A DNA stretch of 64,000 bases from Desemzia sp. RIT 804. Lineage in GTDB: Bacteria; Bacillota; Bacilli; Lactobacillales; Carnobacteriaceae. The stretch is from NCBI RefSeq assembly GCF_016892605.1, contig NZ_JAFEMV010000008.1, positions 1-64,000 of the forward strand, in the 5' to 3' direction. A model generated the notes under the pieces. The model was not told the DNA's origin, did no database searches, and worked only from the letters and a program-made list of their open reading frames with translations. Each line of letters begins with the position of its first letter. Position 1 is the first letter of the stretch. Of this stretch, positions 53,102-61,879 are shown piece by piece. The position numbers and the translations under genes were made by a program.

Positions 53102-54955
53102 TTAATCGTTTCGTACTTCGACGATCTCAGAACCAAACATTTGCATAGCTTGGCTGACGATAGGATCATCTTTTTCTTCTTTTGCTTCTTCTATTTCTTC
53201 CTCGTCAGTTGGAATCAATTGATCTAAACTTTCCCAATCTCCTTGGTTTCCTTTTTGGACAGGCACATTTTCACTCGCTTTTTCTGTACTTGGAACCGAT
53301 TGATTAGGAGCTGCTTTTTTAGCTTTCATTTTATCTTTGTTCTGCTTGATATACGTACTTCTTATCGTAGGCCACTGCTCAGCTGGCACACAGATCATTT
53401 GTGGCGAATGTCCGATCAAGCGACGTAAATACTCACTGACAGCCTCAATGAGTTCGTTATCATTGGTAGCCTTTTGACACAAAATATCATATTCAAATGA
53501 AACAATCAATCCATTTGGACTAGCCGCAACTGGTGTAGAAGCTTTCATCACTGCACGCTGCGTTACGGACAACATATTTAATAAGTCTGGCCAAACATCT
53601 TTTAGTTGAACCAAATCGTCTTTTGTTGCTATTTCCAGCACTTTATAGATAGCTGTTGAGTTTGGTTTGAAAGCTCCTTTAGTAGGTGCTTGCGTTTTTT
53701 TCTTCGCTTTTTCAGCTGGCTGCACAGATCCATTAGCCATCATTTCCTGCATTTTCTTTTTCATTTGCATCAATTCAGCTTCTAGTTCCGACATCCGCGG
53801 ACTGTCTGCTGTCACTTCTGGACTCGCTGTTAGAGCTTGTCCCGCTAGAGAAGCAGCCGCTGTCGGTGCTACACGAAGTTGAGTCAATTTGACCGTTGCC
53901 ACTTCGATGTAGACATCTGCATGACTTGTTAAGCGCATTTCACGTTGCGTTTCATTTAACGTTGAAATCACTTCATAAAGTACTTGCGAATCGACCGCTT
54001 GACTTAGAGCCACAAAACTTTCATCCACATGAGCACTTTCCAAAATATCTGCTTTTTGCGGCGCTTGTTGGTAAACCAATAAGTCCCGACTAAATAAAAT
54101 GATATCTTCTACGAATCGAGCCACATCTTTTCCTTCAGCAAGAATTTCTTGCACTAAAGACAGCCCTTTTTCAGTGTTGTATTGGATAATGGAGTTGAAA
54201 AATTCAATCAAACGCTCTTGCGTCAGACTGCCGGTAACAGCCATAGCATTTTCCATCATCACCACATCATCACCAAATGAAATAGCTTGATCCAGAATAC
54301 TTAAAGCATCCCGCATCCCGCCTTCTGCTGCTCGCGCGATAACCTTTAATGAATCATCTTCAAAACGAATCTTTTCTTGACCCAAAATATATTCCATGCG
54401 ATCACAAATATCTCTGACTGAAATACGTTTAAAGTCAAATCGCTGTGTCCGTGAAATAATCGTCAACGGAATTTTGTGCGGTTCCGTGGTGGCCAAAATA
54501 AAAACTACATTTTTCGGTGGTTCTTCTAGAGTTTTCAGTAGTGCATTGAAGGCACCCGTTGAGAGCATGTGCACTTCATCAATAATATAAACTTTATATT
54601 CTGCTTGTGTTGGCGCGTATTTGGCCTTATCTCGAATATCTCGAATTTCCTCGACTCCATTGTTGCTGGCCGCATCGATCTCGATAACGTCATTTAATTG
54701 TCCTGTCGTGATTGCTTGACATGTTTCACATTCGTTACACGGTTCTCCGTCTGACAAATTAGGGCAGTTGATCGCTTTTGCAAAAATCTTTGCTGCACTC
54801 GTTTTTCCCGTACCACGAGGGCCAGTAAAAAGATAAGCATGACTCGTCTTTTCTTGAATCAAAGCATTTCTAAGTGTTTGAGTGATAGCCGTTTGTCCTG
54901 CGATATCTTGGAACCGCTGCGGACGCCACACCCGATAAAGTGCTTGATAACTCAT
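53102..54955 (-). CDS. dnaX: DNA polymerase III subunits gamma/tau
   Basis: The clamp-loader ATPase. The AAA+ domain has Walker A GPRGTGKT (45-52), a zinc cluster (CPNLSDGEPCNECETC), Walker B IIDEVHML and sensor SRTQRFDFKR. Domain III follows to about residue 370; a Lys/Ala-rich linker leads to the tau-specific C-terminal domain. The 617-residue length is normal for Firmicutes; I see no obvious frameshift slippery site. On minus TTTAAA, 17 bp and TATAAT (54994-55022) form its promoter. Confidence 0.95.
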   Translation of the reverse strand: MSYQALYRVWRPQRFQDIAGQTAITQTLRNALIQEKTSHAYLFTGPRGTGKTSAAKIFAKAINCPNLSDGEPCNECETCQAITTGQLNDVIEIDAASNNGVEEIRDIRDKAKYAPTQAEYKVYIIDEVHMLSTGAFNALLKTLEEPPKNVVFILATTEPHKIPLTIISRTQRFDFKRISVRDICDRMEYILGQEKIRFEDDSLKVIARAAEGGMRDALSILDQAISFGDDVVMMENAMAVTGSLTQERLIEFFNSIIQYNTEKGLSLVQEILAEGKDVARFVEDIILFSRDLLVYQQAPQKADILESAHVDESFVALSQAVDSQVLYEVISTLNETQREMRLTSHADVYIEVATVKLTQLRVAPTAAASLAGQALTASPEVTADSPRMSELEAELMQMKKKMQEMMANGSVQPAEKAKKKTQAPTKGAFKPNSTAIYKVLEIATKDDLVQLKDVWPDLLNMLSVTQRAVMKASTPVAASPNGLIVSFEYDILCQKATNDNELIEAVSEYLRRLIGHSPQMICVPAEQWPTIRSTYIKQNKDKMKAKKAAPNQSVPSTEKASENVPVQKGNQGDWESLDQLIPTDEEEIEEAKEEKDDPIVSQAMQMFGSEIVEVRND

Positions 54956-54993
54956 CTTGCTTCTCCCTTCCTTTAACCACTGTACTAGATATT

Positions 54994-55022
54994 ATTATAC
55001 GGTAAAATGGAACAAATTTAAA
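54994..55022 (-). promoter_or_regulatory. Promoter of dnaX
   Basis: TTTAAA (55017-55022), 17-bp spacer, TATAAT (54994-54999) on minus, about 40 bp before the dnaX start. Confidence 0.6.
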
Positions 55023-55140
55023 CCATTCATGAGACTGTTTTTAAAAGGTTTAATATTTCTTGGATTCTTCACTATTGCTGATTTTTAAACTTGTTTAAGC
55101 AGCAGGCATTTGTACATTAACTCGTCTTGAGGTGAACAAA

Positions 55141-55284
55141 ATGACTGCTTTGAGAACGATAACATCGATAGATGACAATCCGGATCGTTTCCCCAGCTGT
55201 TTTGTTAGCTACAGCGCAGAACGCCCTCTATCTGCTTTTTCTCTCCGTAAACAAACGAAAACCAGCCGCGTAAACGACTGGTGA
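55141..55284 (+). CDS. Possible small protein (47 aa) with a good ribosome-binding site
   Basis: AGGTGA stands at the right distance before an ATG opening a 47-codon frame (MTALRTITSIDDNPDRFPSC at its start). It is Ser/Arg-rich with no known motif. A second overlapping frame (55172-55273, MTIRIVSPAVLLATAQNALY) is hydrophobic. The frame runs into the terminator of the ffs gene on the other strand. It may be chance; the stretch 55023-55253 is otherwise unexplained. Confidence 0.2.
   Translation: MTALRTITSIDDNPDRFPSCFVSYSAERPLSAFSLRKQTKTSRVNDW
55254..55284 (-). terminator. Terminator downstream of ffs
   Basis: ACCAGTCG-tttacg-CGGCTGGT followed by TTTTCG on minus. Confidence 0.7.
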
Positions 55285-55315
55285 TATGTTATGATATCTA
55301 ATTTTTTTAAAAAAT

Positions 55316-55417
55316 TATTCTATGTACATACAGCACATGGTGAAGCAAACTTAGTGCTGCTTCCTTCCAGACCTGACACGATTCATAAGTCCACCATTGC
55401 TATATGGCCTTTCGGCA
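55316..55417 (-). ncRNA. ffs: Signal recognition particle RNA (small bacterial 4.5S type)
   Basis: Read on minus, GTCAGGTCTGGAAGGAAGCA is the conserved Ffh-binding domain, and flanking segments pair (AGCAATGGTG with CACCATGTGCT). A TATAAT (55424-55429) places the 5' end near 55417. It is the short form without the Alu domain, as in lactic acid bacteria. B. subtilis also carries its SRP RNA directly before dnaX; tadA, usually upstream, is replaced here by cdr. Confidence 0.92.
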
Positions 55418-55514
55418 ATTCTAATTATACTAAACATTTCTATAAATATCCAGTCTTTTTCGAAAACAATTATTTTTTTGTGTCCTTTATGACTTTTACC
55501 TCATCTAGAGGGGT

Positions 55515-57185
55515 TTAATATTTTTTACTGTGCAGCATCTGTTGATACAATTGGTAGTTTTTATTTCCACCGGACAAATTAAACACTGCTTCAAATCCAA
55601 GGTTTAGCAAAATATTTTGTGCTGCATTTCCAGTAACTCCTTTATTGCAATAAGTTACTGTAGGAATCGTTTTATCAAGTTCATTCGCTCTTTTTCTGAG
55701 ATCAGCTAGAGGAATGTGCACAGCCCCTTTAACATGAGACTTTTCATAGTCATTTTTGGAACGTGTATCAATAATGTACAAGCTGTCCCCTTTACCTTGT
55801 CGTTTGATCAATGCTTCTGGAGACATCAATGGATTGCTGTTTAATGCATTATCCAATCCCATACCCGTATACAGAACAGGATCTTTTGTCGTCGCAAATG
55901 GAGGTGCATAAGCCAAGTCCAAATGGAATAAATCTTCTGCTTTTGCTTTGAAAGAAATTGCTGTGGCTAGTACATCGATTCGTTTATCAACGCCATTTTG
56001 TCCCACAATTTGCGCACCTAAAACTCTTTTCGAAGCTTTATCCGCTAATGCTTTGATTGTCATTTCTTTACCACCAAGATAATCGGCGTGATCCGGTTTA
56101 ATGTTGTACAGAACTTCTACTTCATAACCATAGTGAGAAGCTTCTTTTTCGGTCAAACCTGTTTGCCCAATTTGCAAATCAAACACACGGTATATTCCCG
56201 TACCAAGTATGCCTCGGTGCTCTAATGTGCCGCCAGTTATCACGTCACCGGCAATGCGTCCCATTTTATTAGCTGTTGAGCCGAGTGGACGATAAAGTGG
56301 CTGTCCAGTAATGAGTGAGAAACTTTCGACCACATCTCCTACCGCGTAAATAGTAGGAACAGAGGTCTGCATTCTGGTATTCACTTTGATCGCTTTCGTT
56401 TTTCCCAATTCGATGCCGATTTCTTCCGCTAAAGCTGTATTCGGACGAACTCCGGTGGCTAAGATGACCATGTCAGCACCTAAAGTATGCCCTTTAGTGG
56501 TCAAGAGTTGCTCCGCTCGCTGTTCTCCTTGAATCGAAGCCACTGTATCGCCTAAATAAAGAGCTGCTCCATGTTCCGCTAAATGTTCTTCCACCCGAAA
56601 AGCCATATCAGCATCCATAGATGGCATCACTTGATTGGCCAATTCAACTAGACTGACGTTTATTCCAAGGTTCGTCAATTGCTCAGTCATCTCTAACCCA
56701 ATAAAACCGGCTCCGATCACTACTGCACTTTTGACTTGGTTCATTTGAATGTAGTCTTTGATGTGGCGTGTGTTCTCTATCGTTCGAACTTGAAACACAT
56801 TTGAATACGTTGATTTATCAAAAGGATGCGGGGTAATAGGGCTTGCCCCAGTTGCTAAAACAAGGGTATCGTAACGATCTAAAAAAGCTTCCCCAGTTTT
56901 TAAATTACGTACTTGAACCGTTTGATTGTCTTTATCGATGCGCACCACACTATGTTCTGTTTTCACATCTACGTTGTAGCGCGATTTGAACCATTGGGTA
57001 TCTCTTGGAGTCAACTCTTCAATGCTGCTGACTTCTCCTCCAATAGCATATGGGATCCCACAGACAGAATAAGATATCTCTTTTCCTTGTTCGTACACAA
57101 CGATTTCTGCTTCTTCCGTATTTCGTCTAGCTTTAGCTGCTACCGAAGTTCCTGCAGCCACTGAACCAATTACAATAATTTTCAT
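55515..57185 (-). CDS. cdr: CoA-disulfide reductase with C-terminal rhodanese domain
   Basis: A 556-residue CoADR-RHD fusion. The flavin reductase part starts with IVIGSVAAGTSVAAKARR, and the single redox cysteine is Cys42 in ISYSVCGIPYAIGG, replacing the disulfide of related enzymes. NAD-binding VVIGAGFIGLEMTEQL and the dimer domain (to ~445) follow. The rhodanese domain (about 465-556) has a catalytic loop YCNKGVTGN with Cys513. Such enzymes reduce CoA-disulfide, CoA-persulfide or polysulfide. The neighbouring transporter may import cystine; a sulfur-metabolism link is inferred. Confidence 0.9.
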   Translation of the reverse strand: MKIIVIGSVAAGTSVAAKARRNTEEAEIVVYEQGKEISYSVCGIPYAIGGEVSSIEELTPRDTQWFKSRYNVDVKTEHSVVRIDKDNQTVQVRNLKTGEAFLDRYDTLVLATGASPITPHPFDKSTYSNVFQVRTIENTRHIKDYIQMNQVKSAVVIGAGFIGLEMTEQLTNLGINVSLVELANQVMPSMDADMAFRVEEHLAEHGAALYLGDTVASIQGEQRAEQLLTTKGHTLGADMVILATGVRPNTALAEEIGIELGKTKAIKVNTRMQTSVPTIYAVGDVVESFSLITGQPLYRPLGSTANKMGRIAGDVITGGTLEHRGILGTGIYRVFDLQIGQTGLTEKEASHYGYEVEVLYNIKPDHADYLGGKEMTIKALADKASKRVLGAQIVGQNGVDKRIDVLATAISFKAKAEDLFHLDLAYAPPFATTKDPVLYTGMGLDNALNSNPLMSPEALIKRQGKGDSLYIIDTRSKNDYEKSHVKGAVHIPLADLRKRANELDKTIPTVTYCNKGVTGNAAQNILLNLGFEAVFNLSGGNKNYQLYQQMLHSKKY

Positions 57186-57271
57186 CGCATTTCCCCCTTA
57201 GTTAGGTCATGAACGTTTCTTTTCTTTTAGTGTAACTTAAGAATCACAAAAAATGAAGAAACATTTATATA

Positions 57272-57313
57272 CAAAAAGCTGGGACAATCATAGCGATTGC
57301 TCCAGCTTTTTTA
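57272..57313. terminator. Bidirectional terminator between cdr and the repeat unit
   Basis: AAAAAGCTGG-CAATC with GATTG-CCAGCTTTTTT around a 5-nt loop. Confidence 0.85.
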
Positions 57314-57316
57314 TTT

Positions 57317-57420
57317 GGTTCTTCATTATATAACGTTGGTAGAAAGTCTAAGCTGCTTAAACACCAACTTCTAGAAATTCCTGGAGGAAATTCTTTACCA
57401 ACGCTATAAAATAGATAGCC
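57317..57420 (-). repeat. Three-way-junction repeat, copy 3
   Basis: Read on minus: outer stem TATAGCGTTGGTAAAG with CTTTCTACCAACGTTATA, first hairpin GAATTTCC-tcca-GGAATTTC region, second hairpin AAGTTG-GTGTTTAAG-CAGCTT. It begins 7 bp after the permease stop. Confidence 0.8.
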
Positions 57421-57426
57421 TTTTAT

Positions 57427-58113
57427 TTAACGAGTCTCTACATATACAGACGTGCGTTTTTCTAAATAATCTTGCAATATACCAAATAAACTGCAGACGA
57501 TCCAGTAGACTACCGCTACTAAAATATACATAGTCATGTAGTCAAATTCTCGTCCACCAACAATTTTGGCATTTTGAAACATTTCCGGCACTGTGATCAT
57601 CGCTGCGAGCGATGTTCCTTTAATAATGTCCAACATTACGTTGCTCAATGGCGGAATAGCGATACGCGCGGCTTGCGGAATGATTATTTTACGCATAATA
57701 AAGGACTTCTTCAGCCCTAGAGCATACGCCGCTTCCCACTGTCCGTGATCCACAGAAGATAGAGCCGAACGAATCGTCTCAGCAATATATGCAGCTGAGT
57801 TAATACTGAAACCGATAATCGCAGCTGTAACAGCATCAAATTGAATCCCCACAAAAGGCAACCCGAAATAAAGTAAGAACAGCAACACCAATGCCGGCGT
57901 TCCTCTCATAAAAGAAATGTAAAAGCGTGCGATCCATTCCAAAGGTTTGACCGGTGATATGCGCATGATAGCTACCACAAATCCAATGATCGTTCCAAAA
58001 ATGGTGCTGACTAGTGCAATTCCAAGAGTGTAAGGCAATCCTCGCAATATAAAAGGAATACTTTCTATTGCAAGTTGTGCATCAAAGATATATTGCCATT
58101 GTATTCCAGACAT
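57427..58113 (-). CDS. Polar amino-acid ABC transporter permease
   Basis: A 228-residue HisM/GlnP-type permease with about five hydrophobic segments. The opening ESIPFILRGLPYTLGIALVST and the EAA loop GQWEAAYALGLKKSFIMRKIIIPQAARIA are characteristic. It resembles the cystine permease TcyB, but the family is broad. No ATPase gene follows; a repeat unit and terminator do, so the ATPase must be encoded elsewhere. Confidence 0.85.
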   Translation of the reverse strand: MSGIQWQYIFDAQLAIESIPFILRGLPYTLGIALVSTIFGTIIGFVVAIMRISPVKPLEWIARFYISFMRGTPALVLLFLLYFGLPFVGIQFDAVTAAIIGFSINSAAYIAETIRSALSSVDHGQWEAAYALGLKKSFIMRKIIIPQAARIAIPPLSNVMLDIIKGTSLAAMITVPEMFQNAKIVGGREFDYMTMYILVAVVYWIVCSLFGILQDYLEKRTSVYVETR

Positions 58114-58130
58114 TCTTTTTTTCCAGCTCC

Positions 58131-59015
58131 TTAATAGGCGGAGACATCAATTTCACGGAAATCATAGCCTTTTTCAACCGTTACATCTTCACCGTTGTAA
58201 AATTCTTTAGAAATTTCGCTTAACGTACCATCTTCGTGCATAGCTTCTAACTGAGCATTGATTTGCTCCGTTAATTCATCGTTTCCTTTTTTGATGGCGT
58301 AATTTGTTTCACTTGGATTATAGAAAACATCTTCCAGTACTTTTACAGGAATTTCCGGCAAAGCAGCTGTTGCCATTAGTTGACCATAATAGTCATTCAA
58401 TACAACGTCTGTACGTCCATTTGCTACATCCCATAGATATTGATCATTCGTTGCATTATCGTAAACTACTAATTCTGCTCCAAAATGTTCAGCTACTTTC
58501 ATGTAAGAAGTTGTAGCTGCACCAGCTGCTTTTTTCCCTTCCAAATCTTCTAAAGTTTCGATTCCAGAGTTATCTGTTTCTCTAACTACCATAGAACCAA
58601 AAGAATATTTGTAAGGTATAGTATAATTGTATTTATCAGCGTTTTCTCCTTTACGGTCGATCCCCAGAGCCGCAACATCGATTTGTTCGCTGTTTAATGA
58701 AGTAAGCATTCCGTCTACACCCATTTCAGTAAACTTTATTTCAAGTCCCAGACGGTTCGCGATTTCACGTAAGATCTCTACTTCAAAACCTGTCAGTTCA
58801 TTTGTGTCTCCATCATGATATGAGTTAGGAAAATACGTTCCTGAAGTAGCGATCTTTAATACGCCATCTTCCTTGATCTCTTCCCAACCTCTTGAAACAA
58901 GTGCTTCAGCAGCTTCATCATTATTTTCTTCAGTACTTACTTGAGAACCACAAGCTGAGACAAATAAAACTGCTCCTGCGAGTAAAGTCGTTAACCACAT
59001 TAGTTTTTTCTTCAA
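58131..59015 (-). CDS. Amino-acid ABC transporter binding lipoprotein (cystine-like)
   Basis: A 294-residue family 3 solute-binding protein with lipobox VSAC (Cys22). VLKIATSGTYFPNSYHDGDTNELTGFEVEILREIANRLGL resembles TcyA/FliY-type cystine-binding proteins, as does GTYFP in place of the usual TYPPF. It starts with TTG behind AGAGGGG. The promoter is 59051-59079. The permease follows by 17 bp. Confidence 0.8.
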   Translation of the reverse strand: MKKKLMWLTTLLAGAVLFVSACGSQVSTEENNDEAAEALVSRGWEEIKEDGVLKIATSGTYFPNSYHDGDTNELTGFEVEILREIANRLGLEIKFTEMGVDGMLTSLNSEQIDVAALGIDRKGENADKYNYTIPYKYSFGSMVVRETDNSGIETLEDLEGKKAAGAATTSYMKVAEHFGAELVVYDNATNDQYLWDVANGRTDVVLNDYYGQLMATAALPEIPVKVLEDVFYNPSETNYAIKKGNDELTEQINAQLEAMHEDGTLSEISKEFYNGEDVTVEKGYDFREIDVSAY

Positions 59016-59050
59016 CCTAAAAACCCCTCTTCTTTTTAATCACCTCACAA

Positions 59051-59079
59051 ATAGTAACAGCGCGTTTATCTGTCGTCAA
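59051..59079 (-). promoter_or_regulatory. Promoter of the amino-acid ABC operon
   Basis: On minus TTGACG (59074-59079), 17-bp spacer, TACTAT (59051-59056). Confidence 0.75.
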
Positions 59080-59366
59080 ACTACCAAGTGATAAATCGTC
59101 TTTTTTAACTGAATAAATGTGTTTCTTTTGTAAAAAAGCTTCAAAACACGCAATTTCAAGGCGATCAATAAATACAAAATTGTTTTTATAGTTTTGGAAA
59201 ACAGTTGGTCAAAACTGTGTTATTTATTACTTAGTAATTGGTTAGCTTTATTTGATGTTTAATATTTGTGCAAAAAGATACAATCTCTACTATTTTTTCG
59301 AAGTGTTTTCGGTTATCCTTATTAAAAATAGTACGTTATTAATGCTAGGTATAAAGGAGCAGAATT
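59080..59366. other. Upstream region of the ABC exporter pair
   Basis: ACAGTT-ggtca-AACTGT (near 59200-59218) is a small dyad, and ATTACTTAGTAAT (near 59226) is palindromic. A TACAAT box lies near 59259-59264 without a clear -35. No gene is supported. Confidence 0.35.
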
Positions 59367-60152
59367 ATGGAACCCATTATAGAAATGAAACAAGTCAAAA
59401 AGGCATTTGGGCAAAAAGAAGTTTTAAAAGGCGTCGATTTTAAAGTTTACCCTGGTCAAATCATTGGGTATATCGGGCCAAATGGGGCTGGTAAAAGTAC
59501 CACCGTTAAAATAATCATGGGTTTATTGTCTCAGGACAGCGGAGAAATACATATTTTCGGTGAACTGCTTCAAGGCAATCAAGAAGAGTACAAAAAACGC
59601 ATCGGTTATGTGCCAGAAAATGCTGATCTGTATGAAACTTTAACTGCCGCAGAGTACTTGGTATTTATGGGGCAACTGTATGGCCTTGAAGAAGCTGTCA
59701 TCATTAAAAAAGCTTACCAAATGATGACAGCTTTAGGCATAGAAGCCTCTTTTCATGCTAGATTAGAAACCTTTTCCAAAGGTATGCGTCAAAAAGTGTT
59801 GATCATTTCTAGTTTGTTGCATGACCCTGATGTGCTATTTTGGGATGAACCATTGAATGGCTTGGATGCGAACAGTGTCTTAGTGATCAAAGAAATCTTG
59901 GTAGGCTTGAAAGAACGAGGGAAGACAATTTTTTATTCTTCTCATATCATGGATACTGTTGAAAAACTGAGTGATCGGATTCTTCTGCTGAATGATGGTG
60001 AAGTCGTGGCGGATGGCAGTTTTAAAGAAATCGCTCAAGAAGCTGACAATACACTTGAAAATCTATTCAATCAATTGACCGGTTTTAATGAGCAAGGAGA
60101 ATTAGCTGATGCCTTTCTGGGAGCTATGAAAGGAGAATTTGCTTATGAATGA
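59367..60152 (+). CDS. ABC transporter ATP-binding protein
   Basis: A 261-residue ABC-2 class ATPase. Walker A is GPNGAGKST, signature FSKGMRQKVL, Walker B VLFWDEPLNGLD, and the switch SSHIMDTVEKLSDRIL. The Phe-Ser-Lys signature is common in exporter ATPases of this class. AAAGGAG precedes the ATG. It overlaps the permease gene by 8 bp. Substrate unknown. Confidence 0.9.
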   Translation: MEPIIEMKQVKKAFGQKEVLKGVDFKVYPGQIIGYIGPNGAGKSTTVKIIMGLLSQDSGEIHIFGELLQGNQEEYKKRIGYVPENADLYETLTAAEYLVFMGQLYGLEEAVIIKKAYQMMTALGIEASFHARLETFSKGMRQKVLIISSLLHDPDVLFWDEPLNGLDANSVLVIKEILVGLKERGKTIFYSSHIMDTVEKLSDRILLLNDGEVVADGSFKEIAQEADNTLENLFNQLTGFNEQGELADAFLGAMKGEFAYE

Positions 60153-61809
60153 TCAGCCTAAATCTTTGTATGTCGAGGACTCGAAAAAACAAGATTCGAT
60201 CATCCTCAAAATAATGGATTTTTTTAAGTTCATTTACCTCAAAAACGACATTGATTATGCTAAATTGCGTTTGATCATACAGACCAAACTGATCATTGAT
60301 GAGCGTCAGCCTGATTTAGTAGGACAAAATCAATCAGCTAAAAAAGACGGCAATTCTTTTTTCAGGTCGTTAGGGGCCTATTTACTGATGAGCTGCTTTA
60401 CGGTGATTTTCTTATTTATAGGAAACTCTTGGATTTTGCAATACGCCACTTATTTTGGCTACCTGTTTTTTATGCTATTGTCCACCTTGATCGCCAGCTT
60501 TTCTACGATTTTATTGGACACCAGAGATTATGAGCTGCTGGGAACAAAACCTATTTCAACGAAAACGTTAAGTGCTGCAAAAACGACTCATGTACTGATC
60601 TATTTATTAGCCTTTACGCTGGTTTTAGGCGGACCAGTGACTATTGTTACTTATTTCATAAATGGAATTGCTGCAGGTTTACTAGTGACCATTTTGACGA
60701 TTATTTTTTGTTTTTGGACACTATTGTTCACTTTAGGGATCTATTCTGTTGTGTTGATGAAGTTCGATGGAGAAAAATTGAAAAATATTATCTCTTACAC
60801 TCAAATTGGGCTATCTATCTTTATGGTGATTGGCTATCAATTGATCAATCAGATAGTTGATGTTGTAGATATTTTTGTAGTCTACGCGCCTCAATTGTGG
60901 CATTTATTTTTGTTTCCAATTTGGTTTGCGGCTCCTTTAGGGATGGTGCAAGAAGGGGCTACGAGCTATTATATAGTTTATACGATTTTGATGATCGGAT
61001 TGTCTTTGGTAATGGCTGTCTTTTACCAAAAAAATGCTGGTAAGATGGAAGAAAATATATTGCGTATGTCTGAATCGAGTGAAGGCAGTTCTATAAAAAC
61101 CAGCCCGTGGTTGACTATATCAAAAAAGTTGATTTGCCAACGTCCAGAAGAATTGCCTTATTATCATTTTGCTTGGAAAACGATCCAACATGAAAGAGAG
61201 TTTAAAACAAGGATCTATCCTTCTTTACTGACCTCCTTCATTTTGCCTGTTATTTTGATTTTCAATTCGTTTACAGATGGCTTTGATTTGGCTGAATTAA
61301 GAGAAATGGATTTAGCTTATTACCTTTATTTCACTCTCTTAATGGCTCCTGAGTTGGTTGCTTCTATGAAATTTTCGACTTATTACAAAGGAGCTTGGGC
61401 TTTCCAATTAAGCCCCAAATCTCATAAGCCCTATTTTGTGATGGCTGCCGGTAAAGCGGTTTGGATGCGGATTTTATGTCCATTGTTTCTTGCTGCGGGC
61501 GCGATTTTCTTGTTTTTATTTGGCTGGGATGCACTTTCTGTTATTTTAAATGCTTTTCTGGCATTGACCAGCTCTTTCTTCCTTTATTTAACAGCAACTA
61601 TGAAATACTACCCTTTTTCACAAGAAAGGAGTGCGCCGAACAATACTGAAGGCTGTTTTACTAGTATTCTCTTTGTCGTGATGGCTGGGATCGTAGGTCT
61701 TGTCAACTTTGCGTTAGACAACTATATTCCTTACGGTGGGTGGATAATGACCGCTGTTTTACTGATCATTACGCTGAAATTATTGTTCTTTTCGTTTAAA
61801 CAAAAGTAG
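60145..61809 (+). CDS. Large ABC exporter permease
   Basis: A 554-residue membrane protein with about 11-12 hydrophobic segments and an 80-residue cytoplasmic N-terminus (KLRLIIQTKLIIDERQP). It is about twice the size of an ordinary ABC-2 permease, so it may be a fused pair of bundles: about 85-290 and 370-550, with a soluble stretch between. The AAAGGAG site fits the ATG at 60145, not the in-frame TTG at 60139. I do not recognise a named family. Confidence 0.75.
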   Translation: MNDQPKSLYVEDSKKQDSIILKIMDFFKFIYLKNDIDYAKLRLIIQTKLIIDERQPDLVGQNQSAKKDGNSFFRSLGAYLLMSCFTVIFLFIGNSWILQYATYFGYLFFMLLSTLIASFSTILLDTRDYELLGTKPISTKTLSAAKTTHVLIYLLAFTLVLGGPVTIVTYFINGIAAGLLVTILTIIFCFWTLLFTLGIYSVVLMKFDGEKLKNIISYTQIGLSIFMVIGYQLINQIVDVVDIFVVYAPQLWHLFLFPIWFAAPLGMVQEGATSYYIVYTILMIGLSLVMAVFYQKNAGKMEENILRMSESSEGSSIKTSPWLTISKKLICQRPEELPYYHFAWKTIQHEREFKTRIYPSLLTSFILPVILIFNSFTDGFDLAELREMDLAYYLYFTLLMAPELVASMKFSTYYKGAWAFQLSPKSHKPYFVMAAGKAVWMRILCPLFLAAGAIFLFLFGWDALSVILNAFLALTSSFFLYLTATMKYYPFSQERSAPNNTEGCFTSILFVVMAGIVGLVNFALDNYIPYGGWIMTAVLLIITLKLLFFSFKQK

Positions 61810-61816
61810 GTTTTCT

Positions 61817-61859
61817 TTAAAAGAGGTGCCAGCGAGTCGAACCGCTGGCACCTCTTTTT
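61817..61859. terminator. Terminator after the ABC exporter pair
   Basis: AAAGAGGTGCCAGC with GCTGGCACCTCTTTTT around a 10-nt loop. Confidence 0.9.
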
Positions 61860-61879
61860 ATAATCATTTTTCTATCAAC

